From NCBI RefSeq assembly GCF_002895005.1, contig NZ_POWF01000007.1, positions 124,001 to 188,000 of the forward strand: a stretch of 64,000 bases of DNA. The letters are read 5' to 3'. The DNA comes from Hanstruepera neustonica. GTDB taxonomy: Bacteria; Bacteroidota; Bacteroidia; Flavobacteriales; Flavobacteriaceae. Under the pieces are notes generated by a model that searched no databases, was not told the DNA's origin, and saw only the letters and a list, made by a program, of their open reading frames with translations. Numbering within the stretch: the stretch's first letter is position 1; every line of letters starts with the position of its first letter. The position numbers and the translations under genes were made by a program. Below are positions 27,875 through 38,316 of the stretch, piece by piece.

Positions 27875-28258
27875 ATGCAAATCTTTGAAGTTCTTAAAAC
27901 AGTTTCTAAAACGGATTTAGATGCTTTAAATCATGTTAACAATGTACAATACGTACAATGGGTTCAAGATATTGCTGAAAAGCACTGGTTAAGTCAAGCT
28001 TCTGAAACAATTTTAAAGGATTATTTCTGGGTTATGCTTTCACATCATATTCAATATAAGCAACCTGCCCTATTGGATGATGTCATCACCATTAAAACTT
28101 ATGTGGTCAAGTCAGAAGGTGTCACATCCACACGAATGGTGGATTTTTATAAAGGTGATTCGCTATTAGCAAAATCAGAAACGCAATGGTGTTTTATGAG
28201 TAAAACAACTTTAAAACCCACCCGAATAACTGAAGCAGTCAAAAAATTATTTGAGTAA
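27875..28258 (+). CDS. Acyl-CoA thioesterase (hotdog fold, 4HBT type)
   Basis: This is a 127-residue single hotdog domain. The catalytic loop is DLDALNHVNNVQYVQWVQDIAEKHW, with the active-site Asp and NHVNN typical of 4-hydroxybenzoyl-CoA thioesterase-like enzymes, followed by HHIQYKQPALLDDVITIKTYV. It hydrolyses acyl-CoA or acyl-ACP; the chain specificity is unknown. It sits between the cyclotransferase and a beta-helix lipoprotein. Confidence 0.9.
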   Translation: MQIFEVLKTVSKTDLDALNHVNNVQYVQWVQDIAEKHWLSQASETILKDYFWVMLSHHIQYKQPALLDDVITIKTYVVKSEGVTSTRMVDFYKGDSLLAKSETQWCFMSKTTLKPTRITEAVKKLFE

Positions 28259-28322
28259 TTTTTGCCTTGGCATACGAAATCATCAATTCAAAAGTTATAT
28301 TTTTGAACAAACCGAAATCCAC

Positions 28323-29882
28323 ATGAAACATGTCCTTTACGCACTTATAACTTTTACTTTCCTTGTAAGTTTAAGTTCTTGTCGAAAAGATTTGGAGTTT
28401 TCTCCTAGTTCAGGAAACCTACTGTTTTCAAAAGACACTGTATATCTAGACACCGTATTTACAAATATTGGATCTAGCACCTACACTCTTAAAGTTTACA
28501 ACCTTAATAACGACGATATTAATATTCCAACCATCAAATTAGGTTTGGGTGAGGATTCTGAATATCGCTTAAATGTGGATGGTATCCCAGGAAAATCCTT
28601 TCAGAATGTTGAGATTTTGGCGAAGGATAGTATGTTTGTATTTATTGAAACTACAATTGATATTGATAATTTACCGGATACCAACGGTGAATTTTTATAT
28701 ACTGATAAAATAGAGTTTGATTCAGGGTTCAACCAACAGGAGGTTGATTTGGTTACTTTAGTTAAAGATGCTGTTTTTATCTATCCTGATCGTGATAATA
28801 CCACAGGAATTATTGAAACACTCACTTTAAATATTGGTGGTGAACAGGTGGAAACGGATATTCAGGGTCGTTATTTAATGCCAGATGAGTTGACATTTAC
28901 CAATGAACGACCTTATGTTGTTTATGGCTATGCTGCAGTTCCAAACGGCGAAACGCTAACGGTTGAAGCAGGTGCTCGCGTGCATTTCCATGCCAATTCA
29001 GGTCTATTGGTAGCCGAAGGGGCTTCACTCCACGTCAATGGAGCGTTCAGTCCCGACCAAGATCTTTTAGAAAACGAAGTTATTTTTGAAGGTGACCGAC
29101 TAGAACCTTCCTTTAGTGACATACCTGGACAATGGGGAACTATTTGGTTGCTTGAAGGCAGTGTCAATAATATTATTAATTATGCAACCATCAAAAATGC
29201 TGGTGTAGGTGTTTTAAGTGATGGTAATCCAGATGAATCTGGTTCTAAATTACAAATCAGTAATTCGCAAATTTACAATTCCAGTAATTTTGGAATTTTG
29301 GGTAGAAACACATCCATTACAGGTGAGAATGTGGTTATCAATAACTCTGGACAATCCTCGTTTGCTGGAACTTTAGGTGGACGATACAATTTTACCCATT
29401 CTACCATTGTCAATTACTGGCGAAACAGTTTCCGACAGTTTCCAGCCCTTTTATTGAATAATTTTACAGAAACTCAAGATGCTGTTTTGATTGCAGATTT
29501 AAACGAAGCGAACTTTAATAACTGTATTATTTACGGAAATGATAATCCAGAATTCATTTTAGATGAAGTAGAAGACAATTCGGTGGTATTCAATTTTAAA
29601 TTTAACAACTGTCTGATTCGTTTTTCAGATCCGAACAATAATTTTACGGATGACAACTATGATTTCAACAATCTTGACCTGTATGACGGAATTGTGCGTA
29701 ATGTAGATCCTCATTTCATGGATACTGAAAACAACAAACTGATTATTGGTGAAAATTCTGGAGCTATCAATATAGCTTCGCCAACCTATGTTATCGGCAC
29801 TACACAATTTGATATTCTAAATGTAGATAGATTATCTGCTGAAACCCTAGATGCTGGCGCTTATCAACATATCACTTTTTAG
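28323..29882 (+). CDS. Lipoprotein with predicted right-handed beta-helix
   Basis: This 519-residue protein starts at 28323 with a lipoprotein signal (SLSSC). The beginning (about 25-150) has an anchor-type beta domain: SSGNLLFSKDTVYLDTVFTNIGSSTYTLKVYN. From about residue 185 there is GETLTVEAGARVHFHANSGLLVAEGASLHVNG, a known opening of parallel beta-helix repeats, and further rungs follow (SNSQIYNSSNFGILGRNTS). Function is unknown; a surface location is likely. The start at 28251 is rejected because it would put 24 residues ahead of the signal peptide. Confidence 0.82.
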   Translation: MKHVLYALITFTFLVSLSSCRKDLEFSPSSGNLLFSKDTVYLDTVFTNIGSSTYTLKVYNLNNDDINIPTIKLGLGEDSEYRLNVDGIPGKSFQNVEILAKDSMFVFIETTIDIDNLPDTNGEFLYTDKIEFDSGFNQQEVDLVTLVKDAVFIYPDRDNTTGIIETLTLNIGGEQVETDIQGRYLMPDELTFTNERPYVVYGYAAVPNGETLTVEAGARVHFHANSGLLVAEGASLHVNGAFSPDQDLLENEVIFEGDRLEPSFSDIPGQWGTIWLLEGSVNNIINYATIKNAGVGVLSDGNPDESGSKLQISNSQIYNSSNFGILGRNTSITGENVVINNSGQSSFAGTLGGRYNFTHSTIVNYWRNSFRQFPALLLNNFTETQDAVLIADLNEANFNNCIIYGNDNPEFILDEVEDNSVVFNFKFNNCLIRFSDPNNNFTDDNYDFNNLDLYDGIVRNVDPHFMDTENNKLIIGENSGAINIASPTYVIGTTQFDILNVDRLSAETLDAGAYQHITF

Positions 29883-29974
29883 ATTAACGTCTCGTTAACA
29901 ACTACTTACTGTTTTAATAGTTACATTTATTCTGAACTAAACGGTTCCTAATTTTAATCAAACTAACGAACAGC

Positions 29975-30418
29975 ATGGAAAAATTTATCACAATTGCCCT
30001 TTTTATTACTTCAATGGTTATTGGGCATGCGCAAACCGAACACGAAAAGGTTGAAAAAGCCTGTTACAATTACATTGAGGGGTTTTATGAAGGCGATACG
30101 GCCAAACTAAAAGCAAGTCTACAACCAGAACTCAACAAATTTGGTTTTTGGAAGGACAAGGAAACAGGAAACTACAAGCAGGTGGACCATATGTCCTACG
30201 ATCAAGCATTGGCGTATGCCGAAAATGTAAAAGCCAAGAAAAACTTTGCAAAACCTAACTCTCCTAAAGAAGTTGAAGTACTGAACATGGGTAACAGCAT
30301 CGCTGCTGCAAAAGTTTTTGCCTGGTGGGGCATTGATTATATTTTGTTGTCCAAACGCGATGATAAGTGGATGATTGAGCAAGTACTCTGGGAAGGACCC
30401 TATGAAGAAAAATCTTAA
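29975..30418 (+). CDS. Secreted NTF2-like protein (putative lumazine-binding family)
   Basis: This 147-residue protein has a signal peptide (1-20, ending GHAQ). The rest fits the NTF2-like putative lumazine-binding family: VEKACYNYIEGFYEGDTAKLKASLQPEL near the start and AAAKVFAWWGIDYILLSKRDDKWMIEQVLWE at the end. No enzyme site can be assigned. It ends in a strong terminator and is transcribed on its own. Confidence 0.85.
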   Translation: MEKFITIALFITSMVIGHAQTEHEKVEKACYNYIEGFYEGDTAKLKASLQPELNKFGFWKDKETGNYKQVDHMSYDQALAYAENVKAKKNFAKPNSPKEVEVLNMGNSIAAAKVFAWWGIDYILLSKRDDKWMIEQVLWEGPYEEKS

Positions 30419-30421
30419 AAT

Positions 30422-30449
30422 AAAAAACCTGCTCATGAGCAGGTTTTTT
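30422..30449. terminator. Bidirectional terminator between NTF2-like gene and glyA
   Basis: CCTGCTCATGAGCAGG at 30428-30443 is a perfect palindrome with A's before it and T's after it. It ends both the NTF2-like transcript (plus) and glyA (minus). Confidence 0.88.
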
Positions 30450-30469
30450 ATTTTCTGGTCATAGTTATT

Positions 30470-31741
30470 TTATGCAAACAACGGTAAACCTTCCATCATG
30501 GTATTCACCTTATTGGCTACCTGCTCTAATTTAGTGTCATCTTCATAGTTTAAAATCACCTCATCCACCAATGCTACAATAGCCTCCATATCGGCTTCTT
30601 TTAATCCCCTTGTAGTAATTGCTGGCGTTCCTACTCGAATTCCAGAAGTTACAAATGGGCTCTTATCATCAAAAGGCACCATGTTTTTGTTTACGGTAAT
30701 TTCAGCTTTTACTAGAGCCTGCTCCGCATCTTTACCAGTGATGTTCTTATTTCGTAAATCAATTAACATCATGTGATTATCTGTACCACCCGAAATAATA
30801 TGATAGCCTCGTTTTACAAAAGCTTCTGCCATAGCTGCAGCATTCTTTTTCACCTGCAACATATAATGTAAAAATTCATCCGTAAGCGCTTCACCAAAAG
30901 CCACAGCTTTAGCCGCAATAATATGTTCTAATGGACCGCCTTGATTACCTGGAAAAACTCCTGAATCCAACAACGAAGACATTTTACGTAAACTACCGTT
31001 TTTCAAGGTCAATCCAAATGGGTTATCAAAATCTTTACCCATCATAATCATACCACCTCTTGGACCACGTAAAGTCTTATGAGTAGTAGTGGTTACAATA
31101 TGACAATGAGGTAACGGATCGTTCAAGATACCTTTTGCAATCAAACCAGCGGGATGCGAAATATCGGCCAACAAAATCGCTCCAACCGAATCAGCTATCT
31201 CACGAAATCGTTTAAAGTCCATATCACGTGAATAAGCCGAAGCACCCGCAATTATTAATTTAGGCTTTTCTGTTTGCGCCATTTCAGCAACATGATCATA
31301 ATCTATTAAACCCGTCTCCTTCTTAACACCGTAAAATACCGGATTGTATAACTTCCCTGAAAAGTTCACCGGTGAACCATGCGTTAAATGTCCACCATGA
31401 GACAAATCAAATCCTAGAATGGTATCTCCTGGTTTTAGACAAGCAGCAAACACAGCAGTATTAGCTTGACTTCCTGAATGTGGCTGCACATTAACATATT
31501 CAGCATTAAACAAGGTTTTAGCTCTGTCAATGGCCAATTGCTCAACCTCATCAACTACTTCACAACCACCATAATAGCGTTTGCCTGGGTAGCCTTCAGC
31601 ATATTTATTGGTCAAAACCGATCCTGCAGCTTCCATCACCTGGTCACTAACAAAATTTTCTGATGCAATAAGTTCTATACCGTGAAGCTGACGCTCTTTT
31701 TCAGCCTCTATCAATTCAAAAATTTGTTCGTCGCGTTGCAT
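30470..31741 (-). CDS. glyA: Serine hydroxymethyltransferase
   Basis: GlyA interconverts serine and glycine and supplies one-carbon units to tetrahydrofolate, with PLP as cofactor. The 423-residue protein has IELIASENF at the start, [19 protein letters not shown], and the PLP-binding Lys in [15 protein letters not shown] -7 element TATTTTTG lies at 31776-31769 on the minus strand, and the start at 31741 agrees with homologues. It is transcribed alone. Confidence 0.97.
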   Translation of the reverse strand: MQRDEQIFELIEAEKERQLHGIELIASENFVSDQVMEAAGSVLTNKYAEGYPGKRYYGGCEVVDEVEQLAIDRAKTLFNAEYVNVQPHSGSQANTAVFAACLKPGDTILGFDLSHGGHLTHGSPVNFSGKLYNPVFYGVKKETGLIDYDHVAEMAQTEKPKLIIAGASAYSRDMDFKRFREIADSVGAILLADISHPAGLIAKGILNDPLPHCHIVTTTTHKTLRGPRGGMIMMGKDFDNPFGLTLKNGSLRKMSSLLDSGVFPGNQGGPLEHIIAAKAVAFGEALTDEFLHYMLQVKKNAAAMAEAFVKRGYHIISGGTDNHMMLIDLRNKNITGKDAEQALVKAEITVNKNMVPFDDKSPFVTSGIRVGTPAITTRGLKEADMEAIVALVDEVILNYEDDTKLEQVANKVNTMMEGLPLFA

Positions 31742-31768
31742 AAATTTTGGTTATCGTTAAATTGAACC

Positions 31769-31776
31769 CAAAAATA
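31769..31776 (-). promoter_or_regulatory. -7 element of the glyA promoter
   Basis: On the minus strand this reads TATTTTTG, matching TAnnTTTG, 28 bases upstream of the start codon. Confidence 0.45.
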
Positions 31777-31943
31777 ACAAAACCATTAGTTTAATTATTC
31801 AAAAAACATATATTTACCTTAAGAAGTTTTACACAGTTGTAAATAACTTCTTCAAGCCTATATTTTATGTTTAAAATTAGTTTAGAAATAAAAAGTTATG
31901 TAGGTTTGACTAGATTTAACAACCATTAAACTATTACAATACT

Positions 31944-33236
31944 ATGCCACTTTCAGCCAATAATCCAGATAGAAAGTCTTGGTTACACGTCGATAAAAAT
32001 TCCGATTTTCCTATTCAGAACATACCCTTTGGGGTGTTTTTAACACGCGATGATATCATCACCATTGGTACACGTATAGGTGATACGGCTATTGATTTGG
32101 GTGCCTTGCACCAATTGGGGTATTTTGACGATATACCTTTGACCGATGATATTTTCTTGCAGGATTCCTTGAATGACTTTATTGCCGATGGCCGAAAAAC
32201 CTGGCGTTCAGTTCGTAATCGCATTGCCCAGATTTTTGATGCTGAAAACACGACTTTAAAAAACAATAAACAACATAAGGAAATTGTATTATTCCGTTTG
32301 GATGAAATTGAAATGCAATTACCGGTTCAGGTTGGCGATTATACGGATTTCTACTCGAGCATTGAGCATGCTACAAATGTGGGCACTATGTTCCGTGATC
32401 CTGAAAATGCTTTAATGCCAAACTGGTTACATATTCCTGTGGGTTATCATGGTAGAAGTAGTTCTATTATTCCATCAGGCATTCCCATCCACAGACCGCA
32501 AGGACAAACCCTTCCTGCTGGTAGTGACACGCCTGTTTTTGGACCTAGTAAATTGGTGGATTTTGAATTAGAGATGGCTTTCATTACCACAGATGCTAAT
32601 GACTTGGGTGAACCCATTCCTATTGAAGAGGCTGAAGAATATATTTTTGGACTGGTCTTATTTAACGATTGGTCAGCTCGTGATATTCAAAAATGGGAAT
32701 ATGTACCATTGGGCCCATTTTTGGCAAAAAACTTTGCATCATCCATTTCTCCATGGATCGTAACATTAGATGCTTTAGAACCATTTAGAGTGGCTAGTCC
32801 AAAACCCAAGAAGCCACAACTACCCTATTTACAGTATAAAGGGAAAAAGAGCTACGACATAAATTTAGAAGTTGCCATAAAACCTAAAAAAGCTAAGGAA
32901 ACCGTGGTGAGCAACTCCAATTTTAAATATATGTACTGGAACATGTGCCAACAACTGGCACACCATACGGTTAACGGTTGCCCAGTAAATTCTGGTGACA
33001 TGATGGGCAGTGGCACCATTTCTGGACCGACTCCTGACTCCTACGGTTCTATGCTAGAACTCACTTGGCGTGGCGAGAAACCCTTAAAAATGAACGATGG
33101 TACCGAACGTAAATTTATAAATGATTACGATACGGTAATTATGCGTGGTTACTGCGAAAAAGATGGTACGCGCATTGGTTTTGGCGAGGTATCTACACAA
33201 CTGTTACCTGTTTATAATCCGAAGAAGAATAAGTAA
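31944..33236 (+). CDS. fahA: Fumarylacetoacetase
   Basis: The last enzyme of tyrosine degradation splits fumarylacetoacetate into fumarate and acetoacetate. The 430-residue protein has an N-terminal SH3-like domain (DFPIQNIPFGVF) and the catalytic domain, with VDFELEMAFITT (metal ligands), FNDWSARDIQKWEYVPLGPFLAKNF and GDMMGSGTISGPTPDSYGSM. Other tyrosine-pathway genes are not in the window. A hairpin follows the stop. Confidence 0.95.
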   Translation: MPLSANNPDRKSWLHVDKNSDFPIQNIPFGVFLTRDDIITIGTRIGDTAIDLGALHQLGYFDDIPLTDDIFLQDSLNDFIADGRKTWRSVRNRIAQIFDAENTTLKNNKQHKEIVLFRLDEIEMQLPVQVGDYTDFYSSIEHATNVGTMFRDPENALMPNWLHIPVGYHGRSSSIIPSGIPIHRPQGQTLPAGSDTPVFGPSKLVDFELEMAFITTDANDLGEPIPIEEAEEYIFGLVLFNDWSARDIQKWEYVPLGPFLAKNFASSISPWIVTLDALEPFRVASPKPKKPQLPYLQYKGKKSYDINLEVAIKPKKAKETVVSNSNFKYMYWNMCQQLAHHTVNGCPVNSGDMMGSGTISGPTPDSYGSMLELTWRGEKPLKMNDGTERKFINDYDTVIMRGYCEKDGTRIGFGEVSTQLLPVYNPKKNK

Positions 33237-33259
33237 TTTTAACTTGATATAAATTGAGA

Positions 33260-33305
33260 ATTCCCATTTCGGTCATAAAGCATGTCTAAATATGGGAGTT
33301 TTTTC
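33260..33305 (+). terminator. Terminator of fahA
   Basis: ATTCCCAT (33260-33267) pairs with ATGGGAGT (33292-33299) with one G-T pair and a 24-base loop, followed by T's. The long loop makes this weaker than the others in the window. Confidence 0.5.
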
Positions 33306-33389
33306 TTGTTACGCTTATTGGTGAGATAAATTCTGTTTTAATTGAATTTTATCGATTGTTAAGCGAATTTAATATTTTAAACCAACAAA

Positions 33390-33411
33390 TTCAATACGTA
33401 CTCATACGTAA
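33390..33411. repeat. TACGTA-containing element, copy 2
   Basis: This 22-base block is the reverse complement of 14222-14243 apart from one base. Two TACGTA hexamers lie at 33395-33400 and 33405-33410. It lies downstream of ytxJ, between convergent genes, directly before a long T-run. Confidence 0.5.
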
Positions 33412-33421
33412 TTTTTTTTTA

Positions 33422-33814
33422 CTAAACTTGAACAAACTGCTGTAAATCCATGGCATTAATAGCTCCATGACTGGCATGTGCTACAGTAAAACCATTTTTG
33501 ATGACCAATAATTGAGGTGACTCATGCATGACCTGAAACTTATAGCTAATTTCATTCGAAACATCCCTATAGGACAATAAATCTACATAATATAAATCCA
33601 GATCTTTTTCAGTAAACTGATAGTTTTCAATAAACTGATTCATAACCATTCGGCTGATACCACAACGTGTTGAATGTTTAAAAATTACTTGAGTTTTGGT
33701 TTTGGATTTTTCGGTTATATGATCAAGCTGTTGGGTGTCATTTAATGGAATCCAAGGCAATTGCTTCGTTTCTTTGGGTTCAGAAGATCCAAATAGTTTA
33801 TTTAGTATTCCCAT
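33422..33814 (-). CDS. ytxJ: Bacillithiol-system redox protein YtxJ
   Basis: This 130-residue protein is of the YtxJ family, also called BrxC, which is a thioredoxin-like protein with monothiol redox chemistry linked to bacillithiol. The centre is KHSTRCGIS (about 46-54), the TRCGIS version of the family motif, and the thioredoxin layout ends in HESPQLLVIKNGFTVAHASHG. It has no signal peptide. The cbpA-cbpM pair lies just upstream in the same direction. Confidence 0.88.
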   Translation of the reverse strand: MGILNKLFGSSEPKETKQLPWIPLNDTQQLDHITEKSKTKTQVIFKHSTRCGISRMVMNQFIENYQFTEKDLDLYYVDLLSYRDVSNEISYKFQVMHESPQLLVIKNGFTVAHASHGAINAMDLQQFVQV

Positions 33815-33879
33815 AATAAGTCATCATTTCATCAATTATTTTAAATAGGTCGTTCACATTCCAAAATCTTACATTCTAG

Positions 33880-34170
33880 CTACTCATAAATGTTAAGCCT
33901 ATTTTGCAATTTTCTGACTTCATCCTGTAGGGCCTCCATTCTATCCAGCATATTCTTAATAACTTCAATACCTTCCATATTAATATCCAAGTCATAATGT
34001 AATCGGATAATTTTTTCCATACGAGGCATCTCGTCAGCTATTATAAATTTTTGGGAATTTTTAATAACAAATGATACCAATTGATAGTTTTCTACTTGAT
34101 TTATAAAAGTATCATCAAGTTGATGATGAATCATAATTTCGTTCACGCTTACCAATACTCTATCTCTCAT
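33880..34170 (-). CDS. cbpM: Chaperone modulator CbpM
   Basis: CbpM is a small helical MerR-like protein that binds and inhibits the J domain of CbpA. This copy has 96 residues and a C-terminal coiled coil (IKNMLDRMEALQDEVRKLQNRL). It lies one base after the cbpA stop codon, the usual arrangement in this family. The two genes are clearly cotranscribed. Confidence 0.88.
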   Translation of the reverse strand: MRDRVLVSVNEIMIHHQLDDTFINQVENYQLVSFVIKNSQKFIIADEMPRMEKIIRLHYDLDINMEGIEVIKNMLDRMEALQDEVRKLQNRLNIYE

Positions 34171-34171
34171 A

Positions 34172-35092
34172 TCAAGCTAATTTAGAGAGTTTAACAAATA
34201 GTTCTCGTTGTTCATCAGTTAGTTTTTTTGGTATCTCAACCTTAAATGTCACATACAAATCTCCAAACTGACCTTCTTTTTTATAGACTGGAAAACCCTT
34301 TCCTTTAAGTCTTACTTTAGTGTCATTTTGCGTACCTTCCTTAACCTTTAACTTTACTTTACCAGTAAAGGTGTTGATATGTACATCGCCACCCAAAACA
34401 GCCGTGTAAAGATCTATGGTTTCTTCAGTATACAAATTAGCACCATCTCGTTTAAAGTTTCTATCTGGTAAAATATCGAAGGTAATATATAAATCGCCTT
34501 TAGGTCCACCATTGACACCCTCGCCACCATAACCATTTATTTTGATGGTCTGACCATTTTCAACACCAGCTGGGATGGTTAATCGGATGTTTTTACCATT
34601 GACAGTCAACACTTGTTTTTGGGAGGTGTAAACATCCTTCAAATGTAGCTGTAAAGTAGCATTAAAATCCTGACCGCGAAACCTCACCGATCTACCTTGA
34701 GCACCTCGTGTTCCTCTGGCTCCGCCAAACATGGAATTAAAAAAATCGGAAAAATCAGCTTCATTGAAATCTTCCGACGAATAACGCTGGTAACTTCCTG
34801 TGCGTTGACCTCCAAAACCACCTCCTTGGTGAGCACCTTGTCTTTTGGCTTCCTCAAAAGCGTCAGCATGTTGCCAATCCTTACCATATTGGTCATATTT
34901 TTTACGTTTTTCTGGGTCACTTAAAACTTCATTCGCTTCATTGACTTGTTGAAATTTCTTTTGGGCTGCATTGTCATTGGGGTTGACATCAGGATGATAT
35001 TTCCGTGCTAATTTCCTGTAGGCCTTCTTGATATCAGCCTGCGAAGCCGACTTATCGACACCTAAAATTTTATAATAATCTATAAAATCCAT
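34172..35092 (-). CDS. cbpA: DnaJ-class chaperone CbpA
   Basis: This 306-residue J-protein has an N-terminal J domain with the HPD triad (KYHPDVNPN, about residue 32), a Gly/Phe-rich linker (about 85-125) and a DnaJ-type C-terminal substrate domain without the Cys-rich zinc finger. It stimulates DnaK. It is divergent from clpB across a 318-base gap, so the region is a chaperone locus. A TATCTTTA element lies upstream at 35179-35172 on the minus strand. Confidence 0.93.
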   Translation of the reverse strand: MDFIDYYKILGVDKSASQADIKKAYRKLARKYHPDVNPNDNAAQKKFQQVNEANEVLSDPEKRKKYDQYGKDWQHADAFEEAKRQGAHQGGGFGGQRTGSYQRYSSEDFNEADFSDFFNSMFGGARGTRGAQGRSVRFRGQDFNATLQLHLKDVYTSQKQVLTVNGKNIRLTIPAGVENGQTIKINGYGGEGVNGGPKGDLYITFDILPDRNFKRDGANLYTEETIDLYTAVLGGDVHINTFTGKVKLKVKEGTQNDTKVRLKGKGFPVYKKEGQFGDLYVTFKVEIPKKLTDEQRELFVKLSKLA

Positions 35093-35410
35093 AGCATTCT
35101 CTAATATTTAGTGTAAAAAATTCTTTATTCTGATTAATTATTGCTGTCACTTAAAATCGGTACAAGCAATTTAAAGATACGAATTATTCATGATCAAAAT
35201 TGTTACCAAAGTTACTAATCCACACTAGAAATTCACGTCGTAATAGAGCTAATCCTTAAGAATTAATCAAACTTTATCCAATAACACAAACTGACGAAAA
35301 GTCACTAAATAAAGGCTTCGAGCAGACATTTTGTCTTATGATTTAAAGTGGTAGGATAATTGACATTATTCTCATAAACAACGCAACATTATTAAGAAAA
35401 AAATAAATCA
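35093..35410. other. 318-base intergenic region between cbpA and clpB
   Basis: No gene is visible in this gap. It must hold the promoters of both divergent chaperone genes. On the minus strand TATCTTTA (35179-35172) is a candidate -7 element for cbpA. On the plus strand TTGACATTATTC near 35358 resembles a -35 box, but no matching -10 is evident. I see no inverted repeat of the HrcA (CIRCE) type. Confidence 0.4.
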
Positions 35411-38020
35411 ATGAACTTTAACAATTATACAATAAAATCGCAAGAGGCTATTCAGCAAGCGCAGCAGCTTGCTCAAAGCTTCGAGAATCAACAAATTGAA
35501 AATGAGCATATTTTTAAGGCTCTTTTCAATGTTGATGAAAACGTATTACCATTTCTTTTAAAGAAACTGAATGTCAATGTCAATACTTTAGAATTAGCGT
35601 TAGATAAGCAAATAGAGAGTTATCCTAAAGTATCAGGTGGTGATATCATGTTGTCACGAGAGGCCAGTAAAACTTTAAATGAAGCATCCATCATTGCCAA
35701 GAAAATGAAAGATGAATATGTTTCTGTCGAGCATTTAATACTAGCTGTTTTTAAATCCAACAGCAAAGTAGCTCAAATGCTCAAAGACCAAGGGGTCACT
35801 GAAAAAGCTTTAACTGCCGCTATTGAAGAACTGCGTAAAGGAGACCGCGTAACGTCTCAAAGTCAGGAAGAAACCTATAATGCTTTAGGCAAATACGCCA
35901 AGAACCTCAATCAGTTAGCTAGAGATGGTAAACTAGATCCTGTTATTGGACGTGATGAGGAGATAAGACGTATTTTACAAATCCTGTCTCGTAGAACCAA
36001 AAACAATCCCATTCTGGTTGGTGAACCTGGTACAGGGAAAACAGCCATAGCAGAAGGATTAGCACACCGAATTATAGATGGTGACGTACCCGAAAATTTA
36101 AAGGAAAAACAAATTTTCGCTTTAGATATGGGAGCGCTTATCGCAGGTGCCAAATACAAAGGAGAATTTGAAGAACGTTTGAAAGCTGTTATCAAAGAAG
36201 TGACTACGAGCGAGGGCGACATCGTGCTCTTTATTGATGAAATCCATACACTAGTAGGTGCTGGAGGCGGACAAGGCGCTATGGATGCTGCTAATATTTT
36301 AAAGCCAGCTCTGGCCAGAGGTGAATTACGCGCCATTGGTGCAACGACACTCGATGAATACCAGAAATATTTTGAAAAGGATAAAGCTTTAGAGCGTCGT
36401 TTCCAAAAGGTAACAGTGAATGAACCAGACACAGAAAGTGCTATTTCAATATTGCGTGGCATCAAGGAGAAATATGAAACTCACCATAAGGTTCGTATTA
36501 AGGATGAAGCCATAATAGGTGCCGTAGAATTATCAGAGCGCTACATCACCAATCGTTTTCTGCCTGACAAAGCTATTGATTTAATGGATGAAGCTGCTTC
36601 AAAATTACGCATGGAGATCAATTCCAAACCAGAAGAACTGGACGTTTTAGATCGTAAGATCATGCAATTGGAAATCGAGATTGAGGCTATTAAACGCGAA
36701 AAAGATGAGGCTAAATTAAAATCATTAAGTTCTGAATTAGCCAATTTGAAAGAAGAGCGTAATGAAATCAATGCGAAGTGGAAAAGCGAAAAAGAAGTGG
36801 TCGATAACATTCAGATGACCAAATCCAATATTGAAAACTTCAAACTGGAAGCCGAACGTGCCGAACGTGAAGGCGATTACGGTAAAGTTGCTGAAATCCG
36901 TTATGGCAAAATAAAAGAAGCCCAAGAAAATTTGGAAAAGCTTCAAAAGGAATTACAGGAAAATCAAAGTGGCAGTTCACTTATCAAAGAGGAAGTTACC
37001 TATGATGATATCGCTGAAGTGGTGGCCAAATGGACAGGCATTCCGGTAACTAAAATGCTGCAAAGTGAACGCGAAAAACTATTGAAGCTAGAAGATGAAT
37101 TGCATAAACGTGTGGTTGGCCAAGAAGAAGCTATAGAAGCTGTGAGTGACGCCGTAAGACGCAGCAGATCTGGTTTACAAAATCCTCAAAAACCTATTGG
37201 AACTTTCTTGTTTTTAGGAACAACAGGAGTTGGTAAAACAGAGCTAGCAAAAGCCTTGGCAGAATACTTGTTTGACGATGAGAATGCCATGACACGAATT
37301 GATATGAGTGAGTATCAAGAGCGTCATGCTGTTAGCCGTTTGGTTGGTGCGCCTCCAGGTTATGTTGGTTATGATGAAGGTGGGCAATTAACAGAAGCTG
37401 TTAGACGTAAGCCGTATTCTGTAGTATTATTGGATGAAATCGAAAAAGCTCATCCTGATACATTTAATATCTTGTTACAAGTTTTGGATGAAGGCCGCTT
37501 GACTGACAACAAAGGTCGAATTGCAGACTTCAAGAACACCATTATTATTATGACCTCTAATATGGGCAGCCACATTATACAAGAACGCTTTGATGCCACT
37601 AAAGATATTGATGCTGCTATGGAAGCCGCTAAAATAGATGTGCTAGCCTTATTAAAGCAATCGGTTAGACCCGAGTTTTTGAACCGTATTGATGATACCA
37701 TCATGTTTACACCTTTAACCAAGGAGAACATTAAAGATATTGTTGGTTTACAACTAAAAAGTGTTACCAAAATGATTGCAAAACAAGGCATCACATTCGA
37801 TGCTACTTCAGAAGCCATCGAATATCTAGCTGAAAAAGGTTACAACCCAGAATATGGCGCTCGACCTGTTAAACGGGTCATACAAAAAGAAGTACTCAAC
37901 CAGTTAAGTAAAGAGATTTTATCTGGTCGGGTGACAACAGATAGTATTATACTTCTAGATGCTTTTGATGACAAACTCGTGTTTAGAAATCAAGGTGATC
38001 TAGTGACTGAAGAAATTTAA
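35411..38020 (+). CDS. clpB: ATP-dependent chaperone ClpB
   Basis: ClpB is the AAA+ disaggregase that frees proteins from aggregates together with DnaK. The 869-residue protein has a Clp N-domain (1-150), a first AAA domain with Walker A GEPGTGKT near residue 202, a long M-domain coiled coil (about 400-530, rich in Glu/Lys), and a second AAA domain with GTTGVGKT near 602. Length and all motifs are normal. It stands alone, with a terminator after it, and is divergent to the cbpA-cbpM pair. Confidence 0.97.
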   Translation: MNFNNYTIKSQEAIQQAQQLAQSFENQQIENEHIFKALFNVDENVLPFLLKKLNVNVNTLELALDKQIESYPKVSGGDIMLSREASKTLNEASIIAKKMKDEYVSVEHLILAVFKSNSKVAQMLKDQGVTEKALTAAIEELRKGDRVTSQSQEETYNALGKYAKNLNQLARDGKLDPVIGRDEEIRRILQILSRRTKNNPILVGEPGTGKTAIAEGLAHRIIDGDVPENLKEKQIFALDMGALIAGAKYKGEFEERLKAVIKEVTTSEGDIVLFIDEIHTLVGAGGGQGAMDAANILKPALARGELRAIGATTLDEYQKYFEKDKALERRFQKVTVNEPDTESAISILRGIKEKYETHHKVRIKDEAIIGAVELSERYITNRFLPDKAIDLMDEAASKLRMEINSKPEELDVLDRKIMQLEIEIEAIKREKDEAKLKSLSSELANLKEERNEINAKWKSEKEVVDNIQMTKSNIENFKLEAERAEREGDYGKVAEIRYGKIKEAQENLEKLQKELQENQSGSSLIKEEVTYDDIAEVVAKWTGIPVTKMLQSEREKLLKLEDELHKRVVGQEEAIEAVSDAVRRSRSGLQNPQKPIGTFLFLGTTGVGKTELAKALAEYLFDDENAMTRIDMSEYQERHAVSRLVGAPPGYVGYDEGGQLTEAVRRKPYSVVLLDEIEKAHPDTFNILLQVLDEGRLTDNKGRIADFKNTIIIMTSNMGSHIIQERFDATKDIDAAMEAAKIDVLALLKQSVRPEFLNRIDDTIMFTPLTKENIKDIVGLQLKSVTKMIAKQGITFDATSEAIEYLAEKGYNPEYGARPVKRVIQKEVLNQLSKEILSGRVTTDSIILLDAFDDKLVFRNQGDLVTEEI

Positions 38021-38081
38021 TGAAACGACGTAATAAATTGTAAACTATTCCGTTTTCATTAATAGTTGGTTAGTTAGTTTG

Positions 38082-38126
38082 AAAGCAATGCAAATCTTTT
38101 AATTAAGAAGCGCATTGCTTTTTTTA
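38082..38126 (+). terminator. Terminator of clpB
   Basis: AAAGCAATGC (38082-38091) pairs with GCATTGCTTT (38112-38121), a perfect 10-bp stem with a 20-base loop, and a run of T's follows. Confidence 0.8.
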
Positions 38127-38316
38127 TTGAAACGTTAAATAAACCCTAAATTCAATCCAATATTTTATCAAAATCGTACTTATATAAACAAATATGTAAT
38201 AAATTCATATTCAATAAATTGAAAAAAAACGCTTACCGTTCGTCTAAAAATTGCCTAAAAGTGCAATAAAACGTGCAGTTTATCGTATTTTTACAACATC
38301 TTAACCTACATTTACT

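Noticed and set aside
35340-35400. TTGACATTATTC as a sigma-70 type -35 box for clpB
   Set aside because: Bacteroidota do not use this -35 sequence as a rule, and no -10 with proper spacing follows, so I list it only as a remark.
35911-36465. Long opposite-strand frame of 184 codons inside clpB
   Set aside because: It lies wholly within a clear ClpB coding region with normal motifs, and its translation is Ser-rich and without any recognisable domain. It is a shadow frame.
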